64,000 nucleotides of DNA, taken from the NCBI RefSeq assembly GCF_016863175.1, contig NZ_BOOJ01000011.1:55993-119992 (forward strand), read 5' to 3'. Below, piece after piece: positions 35,614 through 43,580 of this stretch (the stretch's first letter is position 1; each line of letters starts with the position of its first letter). The DNA comes from Paraplanobispora siamensis. Its GTDB lineage: Bacteria; Actinomycetota; Actinomycetes; Streptosporangiales; Streptosporangiaceae. Under the pieces are notes generated by a model that saw nothing but the letters and a program-made list of their open reading frames with translations, had not been told where the DNA came from and did not search any database. A program made the translations under genes and the position numbers.

Positions 35614-36579
35614 ATGGGTGTGATCGAGACGGGCAGAGCCCGGGTCCGGGGACCACGTGTGATCGTCGACCGCCCGTGGGCGGACGGGGCGCTCGACGAG
35701 GCGGTCACCGCGGTGCACCGCGGTCTCCTCGACGCGGGGGCGGCCGCGCTGCGCGCCACCCGCGGCGACCCGGAGAGCCGCGCGCTGCGAGCCGAGGCCC
35801 TGGCCAGGGCGGCGACGGGATGGAGCCGCGACATCGAGGCCATGGCGGCCCGCGACCGGGTCAACCCCGACCTGTGGCTGTGGCTGGGCCGTACCCTCAT
35901 CGAGGAGGCCTGGGCGCTCAAGCCCGACGCCAGGGCGCGCGCCGTGCAGGCGCACCGGCTGCAGATCTTCCACCGGGCGATGGACGCCGCCCGGCGGCCG
36001 CTGCTGACGGCGGCGGCGCTCGCGCCGTCCGATCCGGTGCCGTGGGAGTCGATGATGTGGCTCACCCTCGGCCTCGACCGGCCGCGCTCCGACAAGGACG
36101 CCGTCTGGTTCGAGATCGCCCGCCGCTGCCCGGCGCTCTTCCCGGCCAACGTGGCCCGGCTGATGACGCTCTCGCCCGCCTGGGGCGGGACGGCGCAGGA
36201 GATGCTCGCCTTCGCCAGGGACGCGGTGTCCCGGGCGCCCGACGGCGGCCCGATGCCCGCGCTGCTGCCGCTGGCCCACTTCGAGCGCGTCGCGGCCGAG
36301 CGCTCGCCGATGTCGCGGGGCGCCTGGTTCACCGACGAGGCGCTGCGCGAGGTCGTGGCGCACGCGGGCCGGTGGCGGACCGCGGGCGGGCACCCGCGGT
36401 CGGTGGAGGCCCACAACCTGTTCGGGGCCGCCTTCTATCTCGGCGGCCTGCGCCGGCCGGCCCGGGGGCACCTGGCCGGGACCGGCGGCAGGGTCAGCCG
36501 GCTGCCCTGGTCGTATCTGGGCGATCCGGCCCGGCAGTTCGAGCGGGCCTGCGGCAGGCTGGACGTCGTCATCGAGTGA
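35614..36579 (+). CDS. Uncharacterised helical-repeat protein
   Basis: A 321-aa soluble protein of unknown function from the ATG at 35614; an in-frame GTG at 35584 would add ten residues, and neither has a clear ribosome binding site. It is almost all helical and Ala/Arg-rich, with TPR-like pairs (AAGWSRDIEAMAARDRVNPD-type spacing, RLQIFHRAMDAARRPLLTAA and APSDPVPWESMMWLTLGLDR). The middle resembles proteins that count or scaffold rather than catalyse. No domain could be named. The stop lies inside an exact 30-bp tandem duplication shared with the end of the convergent yaaA gene. Confidence 0.7.
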   Translation: MGVIETGRARVRGPRVIVDRPWADGALDEAVTAVHRGLLDAGAAALRATRGDPESRALRAEALARAATGWSRDIEAMAARDRVNPDLWLWLGRTLIEEAWALKPDARARAVQAHRLQIFHRAMDAARRPLLTAAALAPSDPVPWESMMWLTLGLDRPRSDKDAVWFEIARRCPALFPANVARLMTLSPAWGGTAQEMLAFARDAVSRAPDGGPMPALLPLAHFERVAAERSPMSRGAWFTDEALREVVAHAGRWRTAGGHPRSVEAHNLFGAAFYLGGLRRPARGHLAGTGGRVSRLPWSYLGDPARQFERACGRLDVVIE

Positions 36580-36630
36580 TCTCCGGGCCGGGACCCCGTC
36601 ATCGAGTGATCTCCGGGCCGGGACCCCGTC
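36571..36630. repeat. Exact 30-bp tandem duplication spanning two stop codons
   Basis: A 30-base unit beginning ATCGAGTGATCTCCGGGCCG occurs twice in direct contact (36571-36600, 36601-36630) with no mismatch. The first copy includes the TGA of the upstream plus-strand gene, and the second abuts the minus-strand yaaA stop (36629-36631). The lack of divergence suggests a recent event. Confidence 0.95.
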
Positions 36631-37363
36631 ACGTCAGGACGTCGAGGGTCCAGGAGCGCCTGGCCGACGGGGCCGGACCGAGGCTGACGGTGTGGCCGAG
36701 GTCGTCCAGGACCTTGGCGAGCTGGTCGGGGGTCTGCGGGCCGGCGTCCGCCTCCAGGAGGGAGCGGGCGATCAAGCCCCGGGTCGCCTTGGCCATGTGG
36801 CTGACCACCTTGCCGTCCTTGAGCACCCGTACGGCCACCGCCCGGTCCCCGGGGTTCCAGGCGGCCGCGTAGGTGCTCGACCGCAGGTCCACCACCAGGC
36901 CGGGCTCGGTGTCGAGCAGGGGCGTGATCGAACGCCGCCAGAAGGCGCCCAGCCCGCCCAGCGGCGGCAGCTTCACACTCATGGACAGCCGGTACGGCGG
37001 GACCCTGTCGGTGATCCTGAGCAGTCCCCACAGGCCGGAGAAGATGAGCAGGCTCTCCGCGGCCCGGCCGGCGGCGCCGGGGGACAGGGAGTCCAGGCCT
37101 AGGTTGTCGTAGAGCACCCCGGTGTAGAGCTCGGCGGCCGTCAGCGTGGGCGCGGTGCGCAGCTCCCGGTTCTTGCCGATCTCGCCGAGCTGGCCCTCGG
37201 ACAGCCCGAGGACGGTGCGCGCCTGCGGCGTGTCGCACAACGCGGTCAGCGCGTCCAGGACGGTCTGCCTGGGCAGCGACGGGAAGCTCAGGGCGGACAG
37301 GTCGAGAGCGGGACCGCGGCCCGCCGCGGCCTTGCCCTCCGACGGGGGCAGCAGGATCAGCAC
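36629..37363 (-). CDS. yaaA: Peroxide stress protein YaaA (UPF0246)
   Basis: The 244-aa protein has the family's opening MLILLPPSEGKA, the middle motif LYTGVLYDNLGL followed by SLLIFSGLWGLLRITDRVPP, and the C-terminal VSHMAKATRGLIARSLLEAD. YaaA limits intracellular free iron and DNA damage during hydrogen peroxide stress in E. coli, and members bind DNA. GTG at 37363 follows GGGAGAC. It diverges from the GNAT gene with a 59-base gap. Confidence 0.92.
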   Translation of the reverse strand: MLILLPPSEGKAAAGRGPALDLSALSFPSLPRQTVLDALTALCDTPQARTVLGLSEGQLGEIGKNRELRTAPTLTAAELYTGVLYDNLGLDSLSPGAAGRAAESLLIFSGLWGLLRITDRVPPYRLSMSVKLPPLGGLGAFWRRSITPLLDTEPGLVVDLRSSTYAAAWNPGDRAVAVRVLKDGKVVSHMAKATRGLIARSLLEADAGPQTPDQLAKVLDDLGHTVSLGPAPSARRSWTLDVLT

Positions 37364-37422
37364 GTCTCCCGAGCCTAGTGCGGTCCCGGGAGCGCCCGGA
37401 CCGGCACCTAGAATCCCGTTTC

Positions 37423-38160
37423 ATGATCGATGAGGAGTTCGACCGGCTCGTCGACCGGGCCTGGCCCGCCACCGGCAGGGTGCAGGCCGGGAGCTGGACG
37501 CTGCGCACGGCCGACGGGGTGACCAAGCGGGCCAACTCGGTGCTGCCGCTGGGGGAGCGCGAGGACCTGGAGGCGGCGGTAGGGGAGGCGGAGAGGTTCT
37601 ACGCCGGGCGCGGGCTGCCGTGCGTGTTCTCCGTGGGCATGGGCGCGACCCCGGGGCTGGACGCCCTGCTGGAGGCGCGCGGCTATCGGGTGGCAGACCC
37701 CACGCTGATCATGACCCGGCCGTTGGCGCCCGCCGTACCGGACGGGGAGCCCGCGGTGCCGGGCGGAGAGTCTTCGGCCGGGGTCACGCTCGCGACGGCC
37801 CCCGACCGGCGGTGGCTGGACGTCTGGTGGAGCGTGGACGGCAGGTACGGCGAGGGTGTGGAGAAGGCCGAGCGGATCCTGACCGGGGTGCCGGCCGTCT
37901 ACGCCTCGCTGGACGGGGAGGCGGTGGGCCGGGGCGTGCCGCAGGGCGGGTGGCTGGGCGTCTACTGCATGGCGACGCTGCCGCACGCGCGGGGACGCGG
38001 TCACGGGAGGCGGTTGTTGAACGCCCTGCTCTCGCATGGGCGGGAGCAGGGCGCCGATCGGGCATATCTGGTTGTGGTGGAGTCCAACACCGTGGCCCGG
38101 TCACTCTATGAGCGACTGGGATTCACGGTGTCGGGCCGATATCACTATCGGGTCCGGTGA
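37423..38160 (+). CDS. GNAT family N-acetyltransferase
   Basis: The 245-aa protein has a C-terminal GNAT domain: CMATLPHARGRGHGRRLLNA is the acetyl-CoA pyrophosphate-binding motif A (R/Q-x-x-G-x-G/A), followed by AYLVVVESNTVARSLYERLG and FTVSGRYHYR (motif B). The N-terminal half (about 1-110) is a degenerate GNAT-like repeat, a common two-domain layout in actinomycetes. The acceptor substrate is unknown. ATG at 37423 fits the start of similarity; a frame from 37378 is open but has no support. Confidence 0.85.
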   Translation: MIDEEFDRLVDRAWPATGRVQAGSWTLRTADGVTKRANSVLPLGEREDLEAAVGEAERFYAGRGLPCVFSVGMGATPGLDALLEARGYRVADPTLIMTRPLAPAVPDGEPAVPGGESSAGVTLATAPDRRWLDVWWSVDGRYGEGVEKAERILTGVPAVYASLDGEAVGRGVPQGGWLGVYCMATLPHARGRGHGRRLLNALLSHGREQGADRAYLVVVESNTVARSLYERLGFTVSGRYHYRVR

Positions 38161-38164
38161 ACTC

Positions 38165-38395
38165 CTACCGCTCTTCGTCTTTTGCGATAGAGGGGGTGGC
38201 GCTGAGGCGTGCCGACTCGTCCTGAATGTCGGCGCCCTTGTCCCTCAGCACGGCCACGTGCTGACGCCCGTGGTGGGCGCAGAACAGCAGCTCCCCCCCA
38301 ACGGGAAGGGTCGCGCGGATGTAGGCCTGGGCGCCACACCGGTCACAGCGGTCCGTGGCCGTCAGCGGCTTGGCGGGGGCGAGAGCTCCAGTCAC
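38165..38395 (-). CDS. DUF7455 family zinc-ribbon-like small protein
   Basis: A 76-aa protein with the actinobacterial DUF7455 pattern: RCDRCGAQAYIRATLPVGGE with a CxxC pair, then LLFCAHHGRQH supplying a Cys and His for zinc. GTG start at 38395 follows AAAGG. The function is unknown. It diverges from topoisomerase IV subunit B, next to which I recall similar genes in Streptomyces and relatives, and is convergent with the GNAT gene (four-base gap). Confidence 0.85.
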   Translation of the reverse strand: MTGALAPAKPLTATDRCDRCGAQAYIRATLPVGGELLFCAHHGRQHVAVLRDKGADIQDESARLSATPSIAKDEER

Positions 38396-38643
38396 GTATC
38401 GCCTTTCGGGTCATCCCCGGGGTGGGGGATCTGGCGTCAGTCACTTGAGACAACATCTAACCCGATGCGGACGTTCCCAACCGACCTGCGAGTACGCCGA
38501 GAGCGGAATGTTCCCCTCAGTGACGGAGAACGCGCCTGATGTAACACGGATGTCCACCTGATGGCAAGCTAGGACACGCCTCACCGGGAAGAGCGCGGTA
38601 GGCTACGCACACGTGTTCGAAGCACGGCACGGAGGGAGTGGGT

Positions 38644-40716
38644 GTGACCGCAGTTAGCACGGAGACGGGTTATACGGCCCGTCACCTGTCGGTCCTGGAG
38701 GGCCTCGAGGCCGTCCGCAAGCGCCCGGGCATGTACATCGGGTCCACCGACAGCCGCGGTCTCATGCACTGCCTGTGGGAGATCGTGGACAACGGCGTCG
38801 ACGAGGCCCTGGCGGGTTTCTGCGACCGCATCGAGGTCGAGCTGTACGCCGACGGTTCGATCGAGGTCCGCGACAACGGCCGCGGCATCCCCGTCGACAT
38901 CGAGCCGAAGACCGGCCTGGCCGGCGTGGAGCTCGTCTACACCAAGCTGCACGCGGGCGGGAAGTTCGGCGGCGGCTCCTACGCCGCCTCCGGCGGCCTG
39001 CACGGCGTCGGCGCCTCCGTGGTCAACGCCCTGTCCTCCCGGCTCGACGTCGAGGTCGACCGCGACGGCCGGATCCACGAGATCAGCTTCCGCCGGGGCG
39101 TGCCGGGCGTCTTCGACGGCGACGGGCCCACCGCCAAGTTCAAGAAGAAGTCCGGCCTGCGCGACGGCGGCCCGCTGGCCCGCAAGGGCACCGGCACCCG
39201 GGTCCGCTTCTGGGCCGACCGCCAGATCTTCCTGCCCGACGCCGAGGTCTCCCTCGACGAGATCCACGTGCGCCTGCGGCAGACCGCGTTCCTGGTCCCC
39301 GGCCTGACCCTGAGCGTGCGCGACAACCGCGGCGAGGAGCCCGTCGAGGAGGAGTTCCGCTTCGACGGCGGCATCTCCGAGTTCACCGAGTTCCTCGCCC
39401 GGGACGAGGCCGTCTGCGACGTGCTGCGCCTGCAGGGCGTCGGCCACTTCCACGAGACCGTGCCGGTCCTGGACGACCTGGGACACATGACCCCCACCGA
39501 GGTCCAGCGCGAGCTCACCGTGGACGTCGCGCTGCGCTGGGGCAAGGGCTACGACGCCACCGTCCGCTCCTTCGTCAACGTGATCGCCACCCCCAAGGGC
39601 GGCACCCACGTCAACGGCTTCGAGCGGGCCATGGTCCGCACGGTCAACGAGCAGATGCGCGAGACCCGCCTGCTGAAGAACGGCGACGCCCCGGTCACCC
39701 GCGACGACATCTTCGAGGGCCTGACCGCGGTGGTGACCGTCCGGGTGCCCGAGCCGCAGTTCGAGGGGCAGACCAAGGAGGTCCTCGGCACCTCGGCGGC
39801 CAGCCGGATCGTCTCCCACGTGGTCTCCCGCGAGCTGAAGGAGCTGTTCTCCAACCCCTCTCGCACGCTCAAGCCGCAGCTGCGCGCGGCGCTGGAGAAG
39901 ATCGTCGCCGCGGCCAAGGCACGCATCGCCGCCCGCGAGCACCGCGACAACCAGCGGCGCAAGACCGCCCTGGAGAACTCCGCGCTCCCGGCCAAGCTGG
40001 TCGACTGCCGCAGCGACGACGTCGACCGCACCGAGCTGTTCATCGTCGAGGGTGACTCGGCGCTGGGCACCGCCCGCGCGGCCCGCGATTCGGAGTTCCA
40101 GGCGCTGCTGCCGATCCGCGGCAAGATCCTGAACGTGCAGAAGGCGTCCGTCGCCGACATGCTGAAGAACGCCGAGTGCGCCGCGATCATCCAGGTCATC
40201 GGCGCGGGCTCGGGCCGTTCGTTCGACATCGAGGCCGCGCGCTACGGCAAGGTCATCCTGATGGCCGACGCCGACGTCGACGGCGCGCACATCCGCTGCC
40301 TGTTGCTGACCCTGTTCCACCGCTACATGCGGCCCCTGGTCGAGGCCGGGCGGGTCTTCGCCGCGGTCCCGCCGCTGCACCGGATCGAGATCACCAACCC
40401 CGGCCGGGGCAAGGAGAGATACCTCTACTGCTACTCCGACGCCGAGCTCCACCGCACCCTGCGCGACCTGGAGCGCCGCGGCAAGCGGTGGAAGGACCCG
40501 GTCCAGCGCTACAAGGGTCTCGGTGAGATGGACGCCGACCAGCTGGCCGAGACGACCATGGAGCCGCGCCACCGCACCCTGCGCCGGGTCCGGATCGAGG
40601 ACGTCGAGGAGGCCGAGCGCATCTTCAGCCTCCTCATGGGCAGCGACGTGGCCCCGCGCCGGGAGTTCATCGTCAACAGCGCGGCCGAGGTCGACCGCGA
40701 CCATATCGACGCCTGA
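38644..40716 (+). CDS. parE: DNA topoisomerase IV subunit B (GyrB/ParE family)
   Basis: The 690-aa protein carries the GHKL ATPase (EIVDNGVDEALAGFCDRIEV; DNGRGIPVDIEPKTG; GGLHGVGASVVNALS), the transducer domain, and a TOPRIM domain (FIVEGDSALGTAR; MADADVDGAHIRCLLL). It also has the C-terminal YKGLGEMDADQLAETTMEP. It lies close to hrdB and 2.9 kb from a GyrA-family gene of opposite strand, the layout I recall for parE and parC in Streptomyces, so topoisomerase IV is preferred over gyrase. ParE supplies ATP to decatenate chromosomes. GTG at 38644 has GGAGG eight bases upstream. A hairpin follows the stop. Confidence 0.93.
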   Translation: MTAVSTETGYTARHLSVLEGLEAVRKRPGMYIGSTDSRGLMHCLWEIVDNGVDEALAGFCDRIEVELYADGSIEVRDNGRGIPVDIEPKTGLAGVELVYTKLHAGGKFGGGSYAASGGLHGVGASVVNALSSRLDVEVDRDGRIHEISFRRGVPGVFDGDGPTAKFKKKSGLRDGGPLARKGTGTRVRFWADRQIFLPDAEVSLDEIHVRLRQTAFLVPGLTLSVRDNRGEEPVEEEFRFDGGISEFTEFLARDEAVCDVLRLQGVGHFHETVPVLDDLGHMTPTEVQRELTVDVALRWGKGYDATVRSFVNVIATPKGGTHVNGFERAMVRTVNEQMRETRLLKNGDAPVTRDDIFEGLTAVVTVRVPEPQFEGQTKEVLGTSAASRIVSHVVSRELKELFSNPSRTLKPQLRAALEKIVAAAKARIAAREHRDNQRRKTALENSALPAKLVDCRSDDVDRTELFIVEGDSALGTARAARDSEFQALLPIRGKILNVQKASVADMLKNAECAAIIQVIGAGSGRSFDIEAARYGKVILMADADVDGAHIRCLLLTLFHRYMRPLVEAGRVFAAVPPLHRIEITNPGRGKERYLYCYSDAELHRTLRDLERRGKRWKDPVQRYKGLGEMDADQLAETTMEPRHRTLRRVRIEDVEEAERIFSLLMGSDVAPRREFIVNSAAEVDRDHIDA

Positions 40717-40727
40717 CGGCCCTTCAC

Positions 40728-40750
40728 CGGCCCGGGAGCGCCCCGGGCCG
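40728..40750 (+). terminator. Hairpin after parE
   Basis: CGGCCCGGG (40728-40736) pairs with CCCGGGCCG (40742-40750) across five bases, 11 bases after the parE stop, followed by TCTCTTCC. It is a probable GC-rich terminator without a long T run. Confidence 0.65.
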
Positions 40751-40903
40751 TCTCTTCCATGCCCGGGGCCGTTCACGGCCTCCACGGGGCTATACAGCCG
40801 TCTCAGCGCCCCCGTGAGGGGTCGAGAGGCTCCGATGCCCCGGACCTCCCAGGCGGGCCGTACGGCCTCCGCCGTCTCAGGCGTGTCCGGCCCTGCCCCC
40901 TCC

Positions 40904-41647
40904 TCAGCCGGTACGGCGCAGCAGGAACGTGACGAAGCCCAGGATGCCGCGATAGCCGTTCAGCCACATGTCCCGGTGCTCGAGCGCGGCGGTCAGCGCC
41001 GCCTCGCCGTCCGGACCGGGATTGTCCAGCGCCCAGCGGATCAGGCTGCCGGTCCACGACCATTCGTACTCGTCCCACTCGGCCCGCTCGCTGGTGTGCC
41101 CGTAGACGACCCGGAACCCGGCGTCCTCGACGGCGCGGACGGTGCCGGGCAGGTCGGCGTACTCATCGGGTTCCGCGCCGAGCCGGGTCAGGGCCTGCGG
41201 GGTGGGCTCCTCGTCCCAGAACCCGTCGCCGACGAGCGCCAGGCCCTCCGGCCGCAGGAACCCGCGCACGGCCTCCAGCGCCGGCCCGAGCCCGCCGAAG
41301 GCGTGGACGGCTCCGACGCAGAGCACCAGGTCGTACGGCTCGGCGGGGGTGAAATCGGCGGCCGGCGTCTCGTGCAGCCGGATCCGGCCGGAGAGCCCCC
41401 GGGCCCCGGCCTCCCCGGCGGCCGAGGCCAGAGCCTGCGGTGAGACGTCCACCCCGTCGGCCGTGACGTCCGGATAGAGCTCCAGCGCCCGCAGCGTCCA
41501 GGCCGCCTGCCCGCAGCCGAGGTCGAGGACGCGCGCCCCCGGCCGCAGCCGTGCCCGGGCCAGCAGGCGCTCCAGGGAGGCCGGGCCGACCGGGGCGGCG
41601 ATCGGGTGGTCCGCGTGGGCGAGGAGGCTGATCAGTTGACGGTCCAT
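40904..41647 (-). CDS. SAM-dependent methyltransferase
   Basis: The 247-aa protein is a class I methyltransferase. VLDLGCGQAAWTLRALELYP is motif I for SAM binding, ADGVDVSPQALASA supplies the acidic loop, and YDLVLCVGAVHAFGG is motif II. A short C-terminal domain with WDEYEWSWTGSLIRWALDN follows. The substrate is unknown; similar proteins methylate small molecules. ATG at 41647 is taken; an in-frame ATG at 41686 lacks a ribosome binding site. Its neighbour upstream on the same strand is a carbonic anhydrase, 119 bases away. Confidence 0.87.
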   Translation of the reverse strand: MDRQLISLLAHADHPIAAPVGPASLERLLARARLRPGARVLDLGCGQAAWTLRALELYPDVTADGVDVSPQALASAAGEAGARGLSGRIRLHETPAADFTPAEPYDLVLCVGAVHAFGGLGPALEAVRGFLRPEGLALVGDGFWDEEPTPQALTRLGAEPDEYADLPGTVRAVEDAGFRVVYGHTSERAEWDEYEWSWTGSLIRWALDNPGPDGEAALTAALEHRDMWLNGYRGILGFVTFLLRRTG

Positions 41648-41766
41648 GGGGAGCCATCCTGGCGCGGGCCCCGCACGGTCCTCCATCGAATATCCAGGTG
41701 GGAGGGGAGGCGGCGGGTCATGGGGACGGTCCCGGGGCCGGGCTGCGCGCGGCCCCGGGACGGACC

Positions 41767-42261
41767 TCACATGTCCACGGGCAGGATCTTGCCGGTGCGC
41801 ACGTCGTAGATCGCGCCGCCGATGACCAGGCCCTCCGGGAGGAACGGGCTCGTCCTGGCGCGCACCAGGTCGTGGCGCAGGGCGGCGTCCTGGTCGGGGA
41901 CGGTGTGGAACTCCAGGCTGCGGGTGTCCACGCCCTGTTCGGCGGCCAGCCTGTGCACGTCGTCGTCGGTGGCCTTCGCCATGCCGCAGTCGGTGTGCGG
42001 CATGATCAGCACCCGGTTCACGTTCAGCAGGTAGACGGCCAGGACGAGCGTGCGCAGCACGTCGTCGGTGACCCGGGCCCCGGCGTTGCGCAGGATCTTG
42101 GCGTCGCCCGGCTTGAGGCCGAACAGCCCCAGCGGGTCGATCCGGGAGTCCATGCACGTGACCACGGCCAGGCCCCGGGCGGCTCTACCGGTCAGTTCCG
42201 AGTCGGTGAACGTGGCGGAGAACTCCTCGTTGGCGGCCAGCAGGTCGTCGAAGGCACTCAC
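41767..42261 (-). CDS. Beta-class carbonic anhydrase
   Basis: A 164-aa beta carbonic anhydrase, which interconverts carbon dioxide and bicarbonate at a zinc site. Zinc ligands are visible as Cys36 (TCMDSR, with the catalytic Asp38-Arg40 dyad), His89 and Cys92 (MPHTDCG). It ends in GGAIYDVRTGKILPVDM, the usual C-terminus of the short type. GTG start at 42261 follows GAGGGATGCATAC. It is probably cytosolic and a single-gene unit. Confidence 0.94.
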   Translation of the reverse strand: MSAFDDLLAANEEFSATFTDSELTGRAARGLAVVTCMDSRIDPLGLFGLKPGDAKILRNAGARVTDDVLRTLVLAVYLLNVNRVLIMPHTDCGMAKATDDDVHRLAAEQGVDTRSLEFHTVPDQDAALRHDLVRARTSPFLPEGLVIGGAIYDVRTGKILPVDM

Positions 42262-42442
42262 GTATGCATCCCTCGGTCGGTGAAATCGTCGGACTAATGA
42301 TTCCCCATGCCCGTTTCATGGATATTTCGGGGCAGCCCTCAGCGGTCAACTTGCGGAAGGCCATGTGATCATCACTCACGATGCGTAATGATGCCGTGAC
42401 GAAAAGCCATGGCTTCAAGACTTGTGGAGAGTGTGGAGTGTG

Positions 42443-42760
42443 ATGAGCAGGACCGAATCCCTGGCCGACTATCTGCGCACCCAGGCCAGAAGGAAGCTGG
42501 ACCGGGTGGAGATCCGCGACAGGGGGCGCAACGCGCGCTCGGCGCTCGCCCTGCTCGACGCGACGGCCCATGTCGAGTCGCTGCCCGATGACGACCCCCT
42601 GCTGGAGGCCCTGGCCGAGGCCGGCTGCTTCGGTCCGCTCGGCACAGGTGAGTTCCAGCCCGGAGAGGAGATCGACAAGCTGGTGCGCTTCTGGGAGTCC
42701 GGTGAGCCCGGGGAGTTGCTGGCGGCGATCAGGGCCCTCTTCCAGGGTTCGCGGGTGTGA
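42443..42760 (+). CDS. Small uncharacterised protein
   Basis: A 105-aa helical, acidic protein from the ATG at 42443 (MSRTESLADYLRTQARRKLD), with GGAG-like bases just upstream. The middle has a hydrophobic core AGCFGPLGTGEFQPGEEIDK and the end LLAAIRALFQGSRV. No signal peptide or membrane helix is seen. I recognise no family. It diverges from the carbonic anhydrase gene with a 181-base gap. Directly after its stop starts the seven-copy 18-bp repeat. Confidence 0.6.
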   Translation: MSRTESLADYLRTQARRKLDRVEIRDRGRNARSALALLDATAHVESLPDDDPLLEALAEAGCFGPLGTGEFQPGEEIDKLVRFWESGEPGELLAAIRALFQGSRV

Positions 42761-42779
42761 TCCCGCGCCGCCCCGCGGC

Positions 42780-42905
42780 AGGGGCGCCGGGAGGATCAGG
42801 GGCGCCGGGAGGATCGGGGGCGCCGGGAGGATCAGGGGCGCCGGGAGGATCAGGGGCGCCGGGAGGATCAGGGGCGCCGGGAGGATCAGGGGCGCCGGGA
42901 GGATG
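42780..42905. repeat. Seven 18-bp tandem repeats (minisatellite)
   Basis: The unit AGGGGCGCCGGGAGGATC is repeated seven times from 42780 to 42905 with only one substitution (third copy starts with G) and a last base change. There are no spacers, so it is not a CRISPR array. It is intergenic after the 105-aa gene. In one minus-strand frame it would read PPGAPD, but no gene start or downstream gene uses that frame. Slippage polymorphism between strains is expected. Confidence 0.96.
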
Positions 42906-43040
42906 AGGAGTCCCGGCGTGCATGCCGGGCCGTCGCGAGGGCACTGTCTCCCTGAAACATCGGCAACACCCCCGTAAGACCATTGCCGGTGGCACAACAC
43001 CGTCATAGGGTTTTCGATGGTGTCTCACACGGGAGGAATC

Positions 43041-43406
43041 ATGGCAATCGCCCGCATGCGGTCCGTCGTCCTCGACTGTCCCGACCCCAAACGCCTGGCC
43101 GACTTCTACGGCGAGCTCCTTGGCTGGAAGATCACCAACCTCGAGGACGACTGGGTGACGCTCTCCGACGGAGGGCCGGTACGGATCTGCTTCCAGCAGG
43201 CGCCCGACCATCAGCCGCCGGACTGGCCCAGCCAGGACCGTCCCCAGCAGTTCCACCTGGATGTGACGGTGGACGACCTGGACAAGGCCGAGGCCGAGGT
43301 GCTCGCGATCGGAGCGGTCAAGCACTCCCACCAGCCGAGCGAGGAGGACGACTTCCGGGTCTTCCTCGACCCGGCGGGCCACCCGTTCTGCCTCTGCGTG
43401 GACTGA
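43041..43406 (+). CDS. VOC (glyoxalase-like) superfamily protein
   Basis: A 121-aa VOC protein of the glyoxalase-like (Glyoxalase_6 type) group: RMRSVVLDCPDPKRLADFYG at the start, LGWKITNLEDDWVTLSDGG, and the closing FRVFLDPAGHPFCLCVD, with the family's paired acidic and His residues. GGAGGAATC precedes the ATG at 43041. The substrate is unknown. It is a second VOC protein in the window, not closely similar to the one at 16149. It converges on topoisomerase IV subunit A. Confidence 0.88.
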   Translation: MAIARMRSVVLDCPDPKRLADFYGELLGWKITNLEDDWVTLSDGGPVRICFQQAPDHQPPDWPSQDRPQQFHLDVTVDDLDKAEAEVLAIGAVKHSHQPSEEDDFRVFLDPAGHPFCLCVD

Positions 43407-43436
43407 ACGGCGCGTTCCCGCCCGGACGGGTGACCA

Positions 43437-43487
43437 CTCAGGACGGGTGCCCTCTCAGGACGGGTGCCCTCTCAGGACGGGTGACGG
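43437..43487. repeat. About three 17-bp tandem repeats
   Basis: CTCAGGACGGGTGCCCT occurs exactly twice (43437-43453, 43454-43470), followed by a third copy that diverges in its last bases (43471-43487). A weaker copy may precede it. It is intergenic between the VOC gene and the parC stop. Confidence 0.85.
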
Positions 43488-43580
43488 CTTCGCGCGGGTG
43501 CCGGGGAACGGCCGCCGGCATCCGTCGCGGGCGGGCGGCGGCGTCCGCCGCCACCCGCCCCTGCCGGATATCAGTGGCCG

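Noticed and set aside
38581..40785. Open frame of 734 codons antisense to parE
   Set aside because: It mirrors a certain gene and has low-complexity Val/Leu/Asp/Gly-rich composition without any domain.
42780..42905. Possible CRISPR array
   Set aside because: Repeats are 18 bp and directly adjoining, with no spacers and no cas genes.
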